From an uncultured Eubacteriales bacterium (GTDB taxonomy: Bacteria; Bacillota; Clostridia; Oscillospirales; Oscillospiraceae): a stretch of 31,058 nucleotides of DNA. The notes under the pieces were generated by a model. That model was not told the DNA's origin, searched no databases, and saw nothing but the letters and a program-made list of their open reading frames with translations. The DNA is taken from NCBI GenBank assembly GCA_900547315.1, contig URGI01000015.1:1-31058 (forward strand), given 5' to 3'. This document shows positions 8,501 through 15,432 of this stretch, piece after piece. The position numbers were made by a program, and so were the translations under genes. Each line of letters begins with the position of its first letter. Within the stretch, counting starts at the first letter, position 1.

Positions 8501-9601
8501 AAGCTCGACGAGCTTGGACACGATGATCCGACCATGATACGCATGATGGAGGATCTGTCGGAGCAGATGGGCGAGAGGGTGGACGCGCAGAAAATCCAAC
8601 TGTCGGACCCGGACACCATGTCGATTTTCACAAGCCCGGTCGTTCTCGGCCTGCCGGATGACGACCCCATAATCGGCAAGACCGGCACCATAGGTATCCC
8701 GGAATTCGGCACGCCGTTTACGCGCCAGATGCTTGTGGATACGCAGCCGAAGCAGTTTGACACGCTGATACGGCTGTCCGGCTTCTCGCACGGCACCGAC
8801 GTCTGGGCGGGCAACATCCGCGACCTGATAGTCAACGGCGTCGCTACCGTTAACGAGACGGTCGGCTGCCGCGACGATATCATGATCTACCTCATCTCCG
8901 TCGGCATCGCGCCCGCGCTTGCATTCAAGACCATGGAGGCCGTGCGTAAGGGCAAGGTAAAGAAGAGCGGCGAGTTCCCCGGCGATGCCGAGCAGCAGAT
9001 GCGAGACAAGGGCGTACCGGACTGGTACATCGAGTCCTGCCGCAAGATAGCCTACCTCTTCCCGAAGGCGCATGCCGTCGCGTACGTCATGATGGCCTTC
9101 CGTATCGCGTGGTTCAAAGTGCATAAGCCGCTGGCGTTCTATTCGGCGTATTTCTACCGCCGTAGCCAGAAGGGCGGCTTCGACGCGGCGATGATGACCG
9201 GCGGCACCGACGACGTCCGCCGCCGCATCAACGACATGCGCCGCCGCACCGACCTCACCGCGAACCAGGAGGATCTGCTGGTCACGCTGGAGGCTGTGTA
9301 CGAGTTCAATATGCGCGGCTTCGAGTTCGCGCCGATAGACCTGTATGAGTCGGACGCGACGAAGTTTATGCTTGCGGACGAGAAGCGCCTGCGTCCGCCG
9401 TTCGTGGCCATCTCCGGCCTTGGCGAGTCGGCGGCGATCGACCTTGCGCGCATCAAGGAGAGCGGGAAGCGGTACATCTCCGTTGAGGAGCTGAGCCGCG
9501 ACTGCCCCAAGGTCAGCCAGACGCACCTTGAGCAGCTGAAAGCCCTCGGCGCGCTCGGCGATATGCCCGAGAGCAGCCAGATCAATCTGTTCGAGCTGTG
9601 A
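5579..9601 (+). CDS. polC: DNA polymerase III alpha subunit, PolC type
   Basis: This 1340-residue protein is the Gram-positive replicative polymerase with built-in proofreading. In order, it has a variable N-terminal domain (about 1-110), an OB-fold (about 120-215, with VLGFDITDRTSSIKI), and a PHP domain opening with HLHTRFSALDAL at residue 226. The DEDD 3'-5' exonuclease interrupts the PHP domain, with FDIETTGL (D314, E316) and HNAHFDVGF. The polymerase core follows, with GSRGSVGSSMVAFM, a zinc knuckle (C797, C800, C822, C825) and the catalytic PDIDLNF (D852, D854). QHPGGLVVVP and the fingers/tau-binding tail complete it. It is somewhat shorter than the roughly 1440 residues common in Bacillus, mainly in the N-terminal region. 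It is the last gene of the cluster. Confidence 0.97.
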   Translation: MSEHTPFLEIFPGCADLAAFSGGLDKAYVTDVQVDASELTMTVAAWFAAMPSPAELQTLSERLKADYGLSGVGMAPDFPRPKLASTSTTTGKAPASGDAPKGDVLYGRAIKQHPVPMNTLSLESGKVTVEGDVVAVTSRVLQKRGGAVLGFDITDRTSSIKISRFLRSDDDQSIIDKVKVGDHLIVQGEIIYSKYDDDMILDPRNIVKGKRYIRPDNAEEKRVELHLHTRFSALDALTDPAKVVERAAYWGMPAIAVTDHGVAQAFPDMWKAGKKYGVKIIYGMEAYFVNDMDGNNAVIGKSKLPLDTEFVAFDIETTGLNAMNDRMTEIGAVIFSGGEIKAEFNTFVNPQRHIPPDITQLTGIRDSDVADAPLEKEAMEMFLEFAGNRPLVAHNAHFDVGFMAAASNRCGLKFSPVFLDTLALSQALLPELKRFKLDIVSNHLNLPQFNHHRASDDAMVVARMMDKFLPMLRQQGARTLDDIETVYHSLRRTDVAKTYHMILLVKNKKGLKNLYEMISQSYLKYFHRSPTIPKSLLIQHREGIIVGSACGMGELYGAVMKGASEKELKKIASFYDYLEIQPICNNGFLVDNGVVKDVTVLQDYNRTILELGRKLDKPVIAASDVHFLDPEDEQYRKILQAAKKFSDADRGCPIYFRTTDEMLAEFEYLGKDVAREVVITNTRAIADQIDEIELLPKDLFPPKIERSAEQLKELVYTKMHRIYGDEPPAIVKDRVDVELNTILDHHYDVIYMSAQKLVQNSLENGYLVGSRGSVGSSMVAFMSGITEVNSLPPHYVCPKCKHSEFITDGSYGCGADMPEKDCPECGTRMNRDGFDIPFETFLGFPGNEKTPDIDLNFSGEYQAKAHKYTETLFGSDHVFRAGTIGTLAEKTAYGYVKKYLEERGIKTTKAEENRLALGLVGIKRTTGQHPGGLVVVPQDMDVTDFCPVQHPADDPNSDIITTHFEYHCMEANLLKLDELGHDDPTMIRMMEDLSEQMGERVDAQKIQLSDPDTMSIFTSPVVLGLPDDDPIIGKTGTIGIPEFGTPFTRQMLVDTQPKQFDTLIRLSGFSHGTDVWAGNIRDLIVNGVATVNETVGCRDDIMIYLISVGIAPALAFKTMEAVRKGKVKKSGEFPGDAEQQMRDKGVPDWYIESCRKIAYLFPKAHAVAYVMMAFRIAWFKVHKPLAFYSAYFYRRSQKGGFDAAMMTGGTDDVRRRINDMRRRTDLTANQEDLLVTLEAVYEFNMRGFEFAPIDLYESDATKFMLADEKRLRPPFVAISGLGESAAIDLARIKESGKRYISVEELSRDCPKVSQTHLEQLKALGALGDMPESSQINLFEL

Positions 9602-9633
9602 ATGCAGCGGCAAAATTAATCTTAAAACACAGA

Positions 9634-9675
9634 CTGCCCCGGTGCGGCCATGCGGTTGCACCGGGGCAGCTTCTT
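9634..9675 (+). terminator. Terminator after polC
   Basis: A perfect 12-bp stem, CTGCCCCGGTGC (9634-9645) pairing with GCACCGGGGCAG (9658-9669), surrounds a 12-base loop and is followed by CTTCTT. It lies 33 bases after the polC stop and closes the housekeeping operon. Confidence 0.8.
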
Positions 9676-9803
9676 GCAGGATCTGCGCTGAGAAGGACGA
9701 CGAATTAACGCCGGGGTATGTGAAAATTGTATTAAATTCCAATCCTGAAACAGTGCAAAGTGCTGAAACGTACTCGTACCGTGGGCAAATCGACCTTTTT
9801 CTA

Positions 9804-9832
9804 TTGACTTGGCGAAAAAAAGTGTTTAGAAT
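9804..9832 (+). promoter_or_regulatory. Promoter of the GntR regulator gene
   Basis: TTGACT (9804-9809) and TAGAAT (9827-9832) are separated by exactly 17 bases, a good housekeeping sigma-factor match. Transcription would begin near 9838-9840, which rules out the upstream in-frame ATG at 9838 as the normal start of the regulator unless the mRNA is leaderless. Confidence 0.75.
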
Positions 9833-9842
9833 CATTCATGAA

Positions 9843-9858
9843 ACTGGTATATGCCAAT
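9843..9858. promoter_or_regulatory. Putative GntR/HutC operator (dre-like site)
   Basis: ACTGGTATATGCCAAT is an imperfect palindrome sitting just downstream of the -10 box. It matches 12 of 16 positions of the DasR/NagR 'dre' consensus ACTGGTCTAGACCACT, known for GlcN-6-P/GlcNAc-6-P responsive regulators of the same family. Its position at the start of the transcript would allow autorepression. The match is seen; the function is inferred. Confidence 0.5.
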
Positions 9859-9888
9859 AGGAGTACACCAGACAAGGACGGTGATGAT

Positions 9889-10614
9889 GTGAGCGCAGAT
9901 TCTGCCCAGCCCATCTATAAGCTTATCAAGGACGAGATCCTCAGGCAGATAGAAGAAAAAATTTACGGGCCGAATCAGTGCCTCCCGTCCGAGCGCGATC
10001 TCAGCGCCAAGTACGACACGACGAGAATGACCGTGCGCCACGCGCTGAACGACCTTGAGGCTGACGGTGTCGTATATCGCATTCAGGGCAAGGGCACTTT
10101 CGTGGCCGCAAACAAGGTCGTGCAGCCGCTGATGCGCGCATCCGGCTTCTCGCAGGATATGCTGCGCCGCGGCAGAAAGCCCAGTTCAAGGGTGCTGTTC
10201 GCGGGCTTGATGAAGGCCGACCACATTATTGCAAAGGATCTGCACATCGGCGTCGGGCAGGAATACGTGCTGATAAAGCGCCTCCGCCTTGCCGACGATA
10301 CGCCGATGGCCATCGAGTCCACCGCGCTCAGCCGCGAGCTTTGCGGCGACATTCTCAGCGCCGACCTCGACCACGGCTCGATCTACGAAAAGCTGCGCGG
10401 CCGCGGGCTCAAGCTCGTCACCGGCAACCAGTACATGGAGGCCGTGCTTGCAACCGACGAGCAGGCGGAGCTGCTTCAGATTCCCAAGGGCGCGGCGGTG
10501 CTGCACATCGAGCGGCATGTGTCCGACGAACTTGGCCGCCCCGTCGAGGCAACCTATTCCGTCTACCGCGGGGATCAGTACAGACTGTTTATCGAGTTCG
10601 ACAGCATCGGATGA
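9889..10614 (+). CDS. GntR/HutC-family transcriptional regulator
   Basis: The product is 241 residues from GTG 9889. It has an N-terminal winged helix-turn-helix, from PIYKLIKDEILRQIEE through LPSERDLSAKYDTTRMTVRHAL to GKGTFVA (about residues 8-75). A UTRA ligand domain follows (about 95-236), ending with ATYSVYRGDQYRLFIEF. This is the architecture of NagR/DasR/PhnF, which bind phosphorylated sugars or related small molecules. GTG 9889 is chosen because AAGGACGG precedes it by about seven bases and the promoter places the transcript start near 9838, so the longer ATG 9838 form would have no leader. It lies just upstream of the sugar importer and the amino-sugar genes, so it probably controls them. 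The effector is inferred to be an amino-sugar phosphate. Confidence 0.88.
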   Translation: MSADSAQPIYKLIKDEILRQIEEKIYGPNQCLPSERDLSAKYDTTRMTVRHALNDLEADGVVYRIQGKGTFVAANKVVQPLMRASGFSQDMLRRGRKPSSRVLFAGLMKADHIIAKDLHIGVGQEYVLIKRLRLADDTPMAIESTALSRELCGDILSADLDHGSIYEKLRGRGLKLVTGNQYMEAVLATDEQAELLQIPKGAAVLHIERHVSDELGRPVEATYSVYRGDQYRLFIEFDSIG

Positions 10615-10632
10615 TGCGGGCAGCCGTAAAGT

Positions 10633-10648
10633 TGACTGAGGGGTCGCC
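10633..10648. repeat. Repeat C fragment
   Basis: TGACTGAGGGGTCGCC matches the end of repeat C, as found at 18058-18073 and as the reverse complement at 14360-14375. It lies in the 151-base gap between the GntR gene and the binding-protein gene. The rest of that gap holds the AAGGAG ribosome site of the next gene and only weak promoter-like strings. Confidence 0.6.
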
Positions 10649-10765
10649 GGTGTACATAGACTGCCAGTGGGAAAAAGAAAAGCCGAATCGGGATGGCTTC
10701 CCACCTACAATGTCATCTTTGCCTGGAGACGGGCTGGAGATAAAATTTTGATAAGGAGAATAACA

Positions 10766-12196
10766 ATGAAAAAGATCATCGCAATGCTTCTGGCTCTGGT
10801 CATGGTGTTTGCGCTGTGCGCCTGCGGCTCTCAGCCCGCAGCCGAGCAGACCCAGGCTCCCGCAGCAGAAGAGTCCAAGGCTCCCGCAGAGGAAACTCCC
10901 GCTGCCGCAGAGGACACCATCACCGTTATGGTTCCCCCTGTGACCGGCACCTACCTCGACGACATCGACAAGTGGGCCGCTGAGTTCACCGAGATGTATC
11001 CCAACCTCCACATCGAAGTCATCAAGACCTCTTGGGACGATCACAACAGCAAGCTGTCCACCATGGCTACCTCCGGCGAGGCTCCTGACATCGCTGAGGT
11101 TTCCTACTCCACCATCGGCTCTCTTGTAGAGCTGGGCGTCGGCGTTGAGATCGCCGACTACATGGATGCTGACAGACTCGCTGACTACGACCAGAACGCC
11201 ATGGACTACATGTCCATCGAAGGAAAAGCCTACGGTCTGCCCCTCTACATAACCATCCAGTCTCTCGGCGCAAACCGTGAGATGCTCGAGGCCGCCGGTG
11301 CTGACGTCGCAAAGATCCAGTCCGAAGGCTGGACCTACGAAGAGTTCCTTGAGATCCTCAAGGCCGGTACCACCTCCGACTGCTTCGGCTTCGTGTTCGC
11401 TAACTCCGGCGTCACCGCCTCCGACGTTCCCAACATCATGGGCGTCATGGCCGGTCTCACCAACGCTTTCACCGATGATCTCAAGTACGCTTTCACCTCT
11501 GACAACATGCTCAACCTCCTCAACGCCATCGAAGAGATGACCAAGGCCGGTTACATGCCCAACTACGGTGTCGAGGCCGGTCAGCGCATGGTCATGTGCC
11601 AGCAGGGCAAGGCCATGATCTTCGGCAAGGCGATGCCTCTGTTTGAGAACAACATCAACAAGAACAACGCAGCCCTTGAGGCAAACGACGGCACCGCCGT
11701 TGAGAACTCCATCGCTCTGACCTACGCGTTCCTCCCCATGCCTCACATGGACGGCGTGCAGGAAGCCTGCTTCGGTTCCGTTGACGGTCTCGTTGCTCTC
11801 CGCAACAACAACACCACTGACGAGCACCTGAAGAACGTCTGCCTGTTCCTCGATTACCTCTGCTCCGGCGACCGTGCCGCGGCAGTTGATTCCACCCTGC
11901 TCCTCGACCCCGTCTGCCAGTCCGGCCGTGACGTATATGCAAACTACGCTCCCGAAGGACTTGACGAGGGCAACGTCGCCTGCGCAGCCCGTGAGATCGG
12001 CCTCGTCGTCGCTCCTCCCGCCGGCATCACCGCAGAGCAGTCCGCAAACGCAAAGATCATCATGGACGAGGTCATCGTGCCGAAGTTCCAGTCTCTGCTC
12101 GCTGGCGAAGCCACCGCTCAGGAAGTCTTTGACGCCATCAACGAGAAGGCTGTTGAGCTGTTCGGCGCTGACGGCATCGTCACCGGTCTTCTCTGA
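10766..12196 (+). CDS. ABC transporter sugar-binding lipoprotein
   Basis: The 476-residue extracellular solute-binding protein is of the family 1 (MalE/UgpB-like) type. A lipoprotein signal peptide ends in the lipobox LCAC, with C20 as the lipidated cysteine. It is followed by a low-complexity Ala/Glu/Pro linker (about 22-50) and then the bilobed domain, with DIAEVSYSTIGSLVELG near residue 111 and AYGLPLYITIQSLGANREML near 155. ATG 10766 follows AAGGAG by seven bases. Codon choice is more biased than in neighbouring genes, as for an abundant protein, and a terminator-like hairpin separates it from the permease genes. The context of murQ, anmK, namZ and nagZ suggests cell-wall amino sugars or muropeptide fragments as cargo; the sequence alone does not prove the ligand. 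Confidence 0.92.
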   Translation: MKKIIAMLLALVMVFALCACGSQPAAEQTQAPAAEESKAPAEETPAAAEDTITVMVPPVTGTYLDDIDKWAAEFTEMYPNLHIEVIKTSWDDHNSKLSTMATSGEAPDIAEVSYSTIGSLVELGVGVEIADYMDADRLADYDQNAMDYMSIEGKAYGLPLYITIQSLGANREMLEAAGADVAKIQSEGWTYEEFLEILKAGTTSDCFGFVFANSGVTASDVPNIMGVMAGLTNAFTDDLKYAFTSDNMLNLLNAIEEMTKAGYMPNYGVEAGQRMVMCQQGKAMIFGKAMPLFENNINKNNAALEANDGTAVENSIALTYAFLPMPHMDGVQEACFGSVDGLVALRNNNTTDEHLKNVCLFLDYLCSGDRAAAVDSTLLLDPVCQSGRDVYANYAPEGLDEGNVACAAREIGLVVAPPAGITAEQSANAKIIMDEVIVPKFQSLLAGEATAQEVFDAINEKAVELFGADGIVTGLL

Positions 12197-12232
12197 TCCG
12201 GCTGACCGCTGATCATTCAAAGGCATAATAAT

Positions 12233-12279
12233 ACCTGCCCTGCCCGGCTGAGGTCGGGTGGGGCAGGTAATTTAAATTT
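12233..12279 (+). terminator. Intercistronic terminator between binding protein and permeases
   Basis: ACCTGCCCTGCCCG (12233-12246) pairs with CGGGTGGGGCAGGT (12255-12268), a 14-bp stem with two G-U pairs. It is followed by an A/T-rich AATTTAAATTT tract. Partial read-through would give much more binding protein than permease, a common arrangement in solute-binding importers. Confidence 0.7.
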
Positions 12280-12291
12280 GACGGGGATGCG

Positions 12292-12319
12292 CGGGACGGC
12301 ACAGAGACCGTACCCTACG
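12292..12319. repeat. Intergenic repeat B, copy 2
   Basis: The unit matches copies at 2146-2173 and 18123-18150 almost base for base (GGGACGGCACAGAG then ACCGTACCCTACG; one arm base is changed). It lies inside the importer operon between the binding-protein and permease genes. Confidence 0.75.
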
Positions 12320-12346
12320 ATGTTTGTCTGGTGCGCTCTTTCTTTT

Positions 12347-12396
12347 CCGCGCCGCCGTTTCGCTACCCTAAAAGGGGCAGCGCTTCGCGGCGAAGA
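12347..12396. repeat. Repeat A right half (partial copy)
   Basis: The segment from CCGCGCCGCC to GGCGAAG matches 17943-17991 with only a few changes. It represents the right arm and tail of repeat A without the left arm. Together with the adjacent repeat B copy it fills most of the 271-base gap before the first permease gene. Confidence 0.7.
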
Positions 12397-12467
12397 ATTT
12401 AAAACTCGCACAATTCCACCATCCCGCAACATTCCATGCATAATCGAGATTTTCTGGAGGTAAGGCT

Positions 12468-13379
12468 ATGAGCAAATACAAGGGCGAACGGATAGGCTCG
12501 CGCAGGTTCCGTCTCAAGGACGACGACTGGTGGGGTTATGCGTTCATATTCGTCGCCATGCTGGTGTTCTGCATTTTTACGCTCTACCCTGTGCTGAGCG
12601 CGGTCAAGACAAGCTTTCTGAAGTACAAACCCTTCGGCTCTGAATTCATTGGACTTAAAAACTATCAGGACACCTTCAAAAGCGAGCTGTTTTTCAAAGC
12701 GGTCAAGAACACCGTCTTGTATACCGCAGTGGTCGTGCCCCTGTCTTTGCTGATAGCCTTCTCTATTGCTATTATGATCCTGCCCTTCCGCAAGGGCGTG
12801 CAGTCCGTGTTCAAGTCCATCTACTACCTGCCCGGCATCGCCTCCGGCGTCGCGCTGTCGGTCGTGTGGCTCTGGCTCTACGACTCCTCGCCTGACGGCC
12901 TGTTCAATCAGGTGATGACCTTCTTCGGCCTGCCGACGCAGAACTGGCTCTCGTCGAGCAAGACCTCGATGCTTTCCCTGATGCTGATGGCCATCCTATC
13001 CGGTCAGGGCACCAACATCATAATCTACATAGCCGCCCTCATGGGCATCGACAACAGCTACTTTGAGGCCGCCGAGCTCGACGGCGCGACCTTCTTCCAG
13101 AAGGTGCGCTACATCGTGTTCCCGCTCGTGAAACCGACGACGCTCTTCCTGCTTGTCACCGGCGTCATCGGCTCGTTCCAGGTGTTCCAGAACGCCTTCA
13201 TGATGACCGGCGGCGGCCCAGACAACAGCACTACCATGATCGGCCTGCTGATCTATAAAAACGCCTTTGAATACTCCAAGTTCGGCCTTGCCTGCGCACA
13301 GGCGATCCTGCTTGCGATAGTCATCGCGCTCATCTCCATGCTCCAGTTCAAGCTCATGGGCGTGGATGTCGAATACTGA
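12468..13379 (+). CDS. Sugar ABC transporter permease (MalF-type)
   Basis: The 303-residue membrane protein is of the binding-protein-dependent transport family and has six predicted spans; the first is at about residues 24-46 (YAFIFVAMLVFCIFTLYPVL). The cytoplasmic EAA loop that docks the ATPase is clear: YFEAAELDGATFFQKVRYIVFP, near residues 199-220. The segment FMMTGGGPDNSTTMIG near residue 244 is typical of MalF/UgpA-like permeases. The ATG is preceded by TGGAGGT. The start of the next permease lies 13 bases past this stop. No ATP-binding subunit is encoded in the window, so a shared MsmX-type ATPase elsewhere is presumed. Confidence 0.93.
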   Translation: MSKYKGERIGSRRFRLKDDDWWGYAFIFVAMLVFCIFTLYPVLSAVKTSFLKYKPFGSEFIGLKNYQDTFKSELFFKAVKNTVLYTAVVVPLSLLIAFSIAIMILPFRKGVQSVFKSIYYLPGIASGVALSVVWLWLYDSSPDGLFNQVMTFFGLPTQNWLSSSKTSMLSLMLMAILSGQGTNIIIYIAALMGIDNSYFEAAELDGATFFQKVRYIVFPLVKPTTLFLLVTGVIGSFQVFQNAFMMTGGGPDNSTTMIGLLIYKNAFEYSKFGLACAQAILLAIVIALISMLQFKLMGVDVEY

Positions 13380-13392
13380 GAAGGAGGGGCTT

Positions 13393-14262
13393 ATGGCTAC
13401 TACCGGCTTATATTCCCAGCATCTGAACAACCGTAAAAAGCTCCACGCCAGAAACGCGGTCATCGCGCTGCTGCTGGTTCTGTTCGCGGTGCTGGCGCTG
13501 TTCCCGATCTTCTATATGATAATGTCCTCCTTCGGCCCCGCGATCGCTACTGCGGGCAACACGAGGTCGATATTCCCTTCGAAGTGGACGCTTGATTCGT
13601 ACAAGGCATTCTTCGACTTCAGCAAGTATTCCGGCCACTGGATACTCAACAGCCTCATCGTCGCCACCGCGACGGTCGTCGGCAACGTCATCTTCGCGTC
13701 CATGGCGGGCTATGCCTTCTCGAAGATCAACTTCAAGGGGCGCAAGTGGATGTTTGCGATGATCCTCGTTGCGATGATGATACCATATCAGGTCACGCAG
13801 GTGCCGCTGTACATCCTCATCGCAAATAAGCTCAAGATGACCAATACCTATGCCGCGCTCATCCTGCCCGGTGTTGTGACCTCGTATAATATCTTCCTAG
13901 CGAAGCAGTTTTTCACCAGCATCCCCACGCCGCTCATCGAGAGCGCGAAGCTGGACGGCTGCCACCAGTTCAAGATTTTTATAAAGATAATTCTGCCGCT
14001 GTCGAAGACTGTGCTCGCGGTCATGGCAATCAACACGTTTTTGTCGACTTGGAACACCTTCTTCTGGCCGTTCCTCGTCACGAGCAAGGACTATATGTTC
14101 ACCATTCAAGTCGGTCTCAAGACCTTCAAGTTTGCAAACGAAACGCTGTTTGCGCCCATGATGGCGGGCGCTACGCTCTCAGCGCTGCCGATGTTCATTC
14201 TGTTCTTTGCGCTCCAGAAATACTTCCTTGAGGGCGTCACTATCGGCGCGGTCAAGGGCTGA
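13393..14262 (+). CDS. Sugar ABC transporter permease (MalG-type)
   Basis: This 289-residue inner subunit pairs with the preceding permease. Six membrane spans are visible, starting with AVIALLLVLFAVLALFPIFY (about residues 21-40). The EAA loop is present as PLIESAKLDGCHQFKIFIKIILP near residue 180, and the C-terminal end LQKYFLEGVTIGAVKG is the family signature of CUT1 permeases. The upstream in-frame ATG at 13366 lies inside the first permease gene. ATG 13393 is chosen because AAGGAGGGG (13381-13389) precedes it by three to four bases and it avoids overlap. A terminator follows within 16 bases, ending the importer operon. Confidence 0.93.
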   Translation: MATTGLYSQHLNNRKKLHARNAVIALLLVLFAVLALFPIFYMIMSSFGPAIATAGNTRSIFPSKWTLDSYKAFFDFSKYSGHWILNSLIVATATVVGNVIFASMAGYAFSKINFKGRKWMFAMILVAMMIPYQVTQVPLYILIANKLKMTNTYAALILPGVVTSYNIFLAKQFFTSIPTPLIESAKLDGCHQFKIFIKIILPLSKTVLAVMAINTFLSTWNTFFWPFLVTSKDYMFTIQVGLKTFKFANETLFAPMMAGATLSALPMFILFFALQKYFLEGVTIGAVKG

Positions 14263-14277
14263 TACGGTGATATAACG

Positions 14278-14308
14278 GGCGCACTGCTTCCTGCGGTGCG
14301 CCGTTTTT
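14278..14308 (+). terminator. Terminator after the importer operon
   Basis: GGCGCAC (14278-14284) pairs with GTGCGCC (14296-14302), with extra TGC/GCG pairing inside, followed by GTTTTT. It lies 15 bases after the second permease stop. Confidence 0.75.
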
Positions 14309-14359
14309 GCCCAGCGGGCGTGCAGACGGCCTTTTACCTATTGACACTCCCTCAACCCT

Positions 14360-14407
14360 GGCGACCCCTCAGTCAGCTTCGCTGACAGCTCCCCTAGTAG
14401 GGGCGCC
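14360..14407. repeat. Intergenic repeat C, full copy
   Basis: The unit begins GGCGACCCCTCAGTCAG and ends CTAGTAGGGGCGCC, with an internal CAGCTTCGCTG hairpin. Its reverse complement lies at 18028-18073, and partial copies at 2242-2273 and 10633-10648. It is in the leader region of the GNAT-PIG-L-murQ operon. Confidence 0.75.
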
Positions 14408-14459
14408 GAGTGGGCACCGCACAACAAAATATTCGCATAATACCGCATGGAGGAATAAC

Positions 14460-15431
14460 ATGACGATACGAAACTACACGCGCGGCGACGCGGCGGAGGT
14501 GCTGCGGCTATGGAACACCGCCGGGGCGCAGACCATGGGCTACGCGCCGCAGAGCGCCGAGGGGCTTGACGCACTGCTGCTGCGCCATCCCGATTTCTCG
14601 GAAAAGCACAGCTTCGTGCTCACGGACGCGGACGGCGTACGCGGCTTCGTCAGCGGTGTCACCGGGGACGCGCTCGCGCAGGGCAGGGTGCGCGGCTACT
14701 TCTCCTGCCTGCTGCTCGATCCCGCCGCCGACAGCGACGAGAACACCGCGCTGCTCCTTGCAGCGCTTGAGGATTCCTTCCGCGCGGCTGGCAAAAGCGT
14801 CGCCGCCGTTACCTGCTTCAACCCCGTGCGCCTGCCGTGGATCATCCCCAGCACCGACGGGCACCAGCACAACAACATGCCAGGCATCCCTACCGACACC
14901 GCGCTCTACCGCCGTATGCTCGCGCTCGGCTGGGTCGAGGCGACGACCGAACAGGCCATGCATCTCGATTTGAGCGGCTTCCAATATCCTGAGAAAATGC
15001 GCGAAAAAGAGCGTAAAATGGCCGAAAACGGGTACTTTGTGGACTGGTACCGTGAGGGCGTGCATCAAGGCGTGGATGAAATGGTCGAGTCGCTGAATAA
15101 CTCGATGTGGTCGGAGGAGATACCGCCCGCCGCGCATAACGGCATGCGGCTGCTGGTTGGCCTTGAGGGGAACACCGTCGCGGGCTTCACCGGCCCCGTG
15201 TATCCGGAGCCGACCGGGCGCGGGTACTTTGCCGGCATCGCCGTCGGCCCCAGCTTCCAGAACCACGGGCTTGGTTCGCTGCTGTTTTATAAGCTGTGCC
15301 AGGCCGAGAAGGACTGCGGCGCGCGGTACATGTCGCTGTTCACGGGGATAAATAACCACGCGCAGAACATTTATAAAAGCGCCGGATTTGAGACGAAGCG
15401 CTATTTTGCGGTCATGATAAAGGAGCTTTAA
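14460..15431 (+). CDS. Tandem GNAT-family N-acetyltransferase
   Basis: The 323-residue cytosolic protein appears to have two GNAT folds. The N-terminal one (about residues 1-150) starts MTIRNYTRGDAAEVLRLWN and includes a strand/helix pair near GYFSCLLLDPAADSDENTALL, but lacks a clean pyrophosphate loop. The C-terminal one (about 200-323) has the acetyl-CoA motif AVGPSFQNHGLGSLLFYKL and the NNHAQNIYKSAGF motif B, so it is the likely active half. ATG 14460 is preferred to an upstream in-frame start near 14307, because GGAGG lies seven bases before it and the upstream stretch is repeat DNA. It heads an operon with a PIG-L protein, murQ and an esterase. The acceptor is unknown; an amino sugar or amino-sugar peptide is a guess from context. 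Confidence 0.85.
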   Translation: MTIRNYTRGDAAEVLRLWNTAGAQTMGYAPQSAEGLDALLLRHPDFSEKHSFVLTDADGVRGFVSGVTGDALAQGRVRGYFSCLLLDPAADSDENTALLLAALEDSFRAAGKSVAAVTCFNPVRLPWIIPSTDGHQHNNMPGIPTDTALYRRMLALGWVEATTEQAMHLDLSGFQYPEKMREKERKMAENGYFVDWYREGVHQGVDEMVESLNNSMWSEEIPPAAHNGMRLLVGLEGNTVAGFTGPVYPEPTGRGYFAGIAVGPSFQNHGLGSLLFYKLCQAEKDCGARYMSLFTGINNHAQNIYKSAGFETKRYFAVMIKEL

Positions 15432-15432
15432 G

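Noticed and set aside
7925..9835. Long antisense open frame across polC (over 600 codons)
   Set aside because: It is the codon-periodicity shadow of a GC-rich gene; the sense strand encodes all PolC motifs and the antisense product resembles nothing.
10589..12226. Antisense open frame across the binding-protein gene
   Set aside because: The sense strand has a lipobox, ribosome site and family motifs; the antisense product is low-complexity.
14341..14346. TTGACA as a promoter for the GNAT operon
   Set aside because: No -10 box at 16-18 bases; the string lies beside repeat C.
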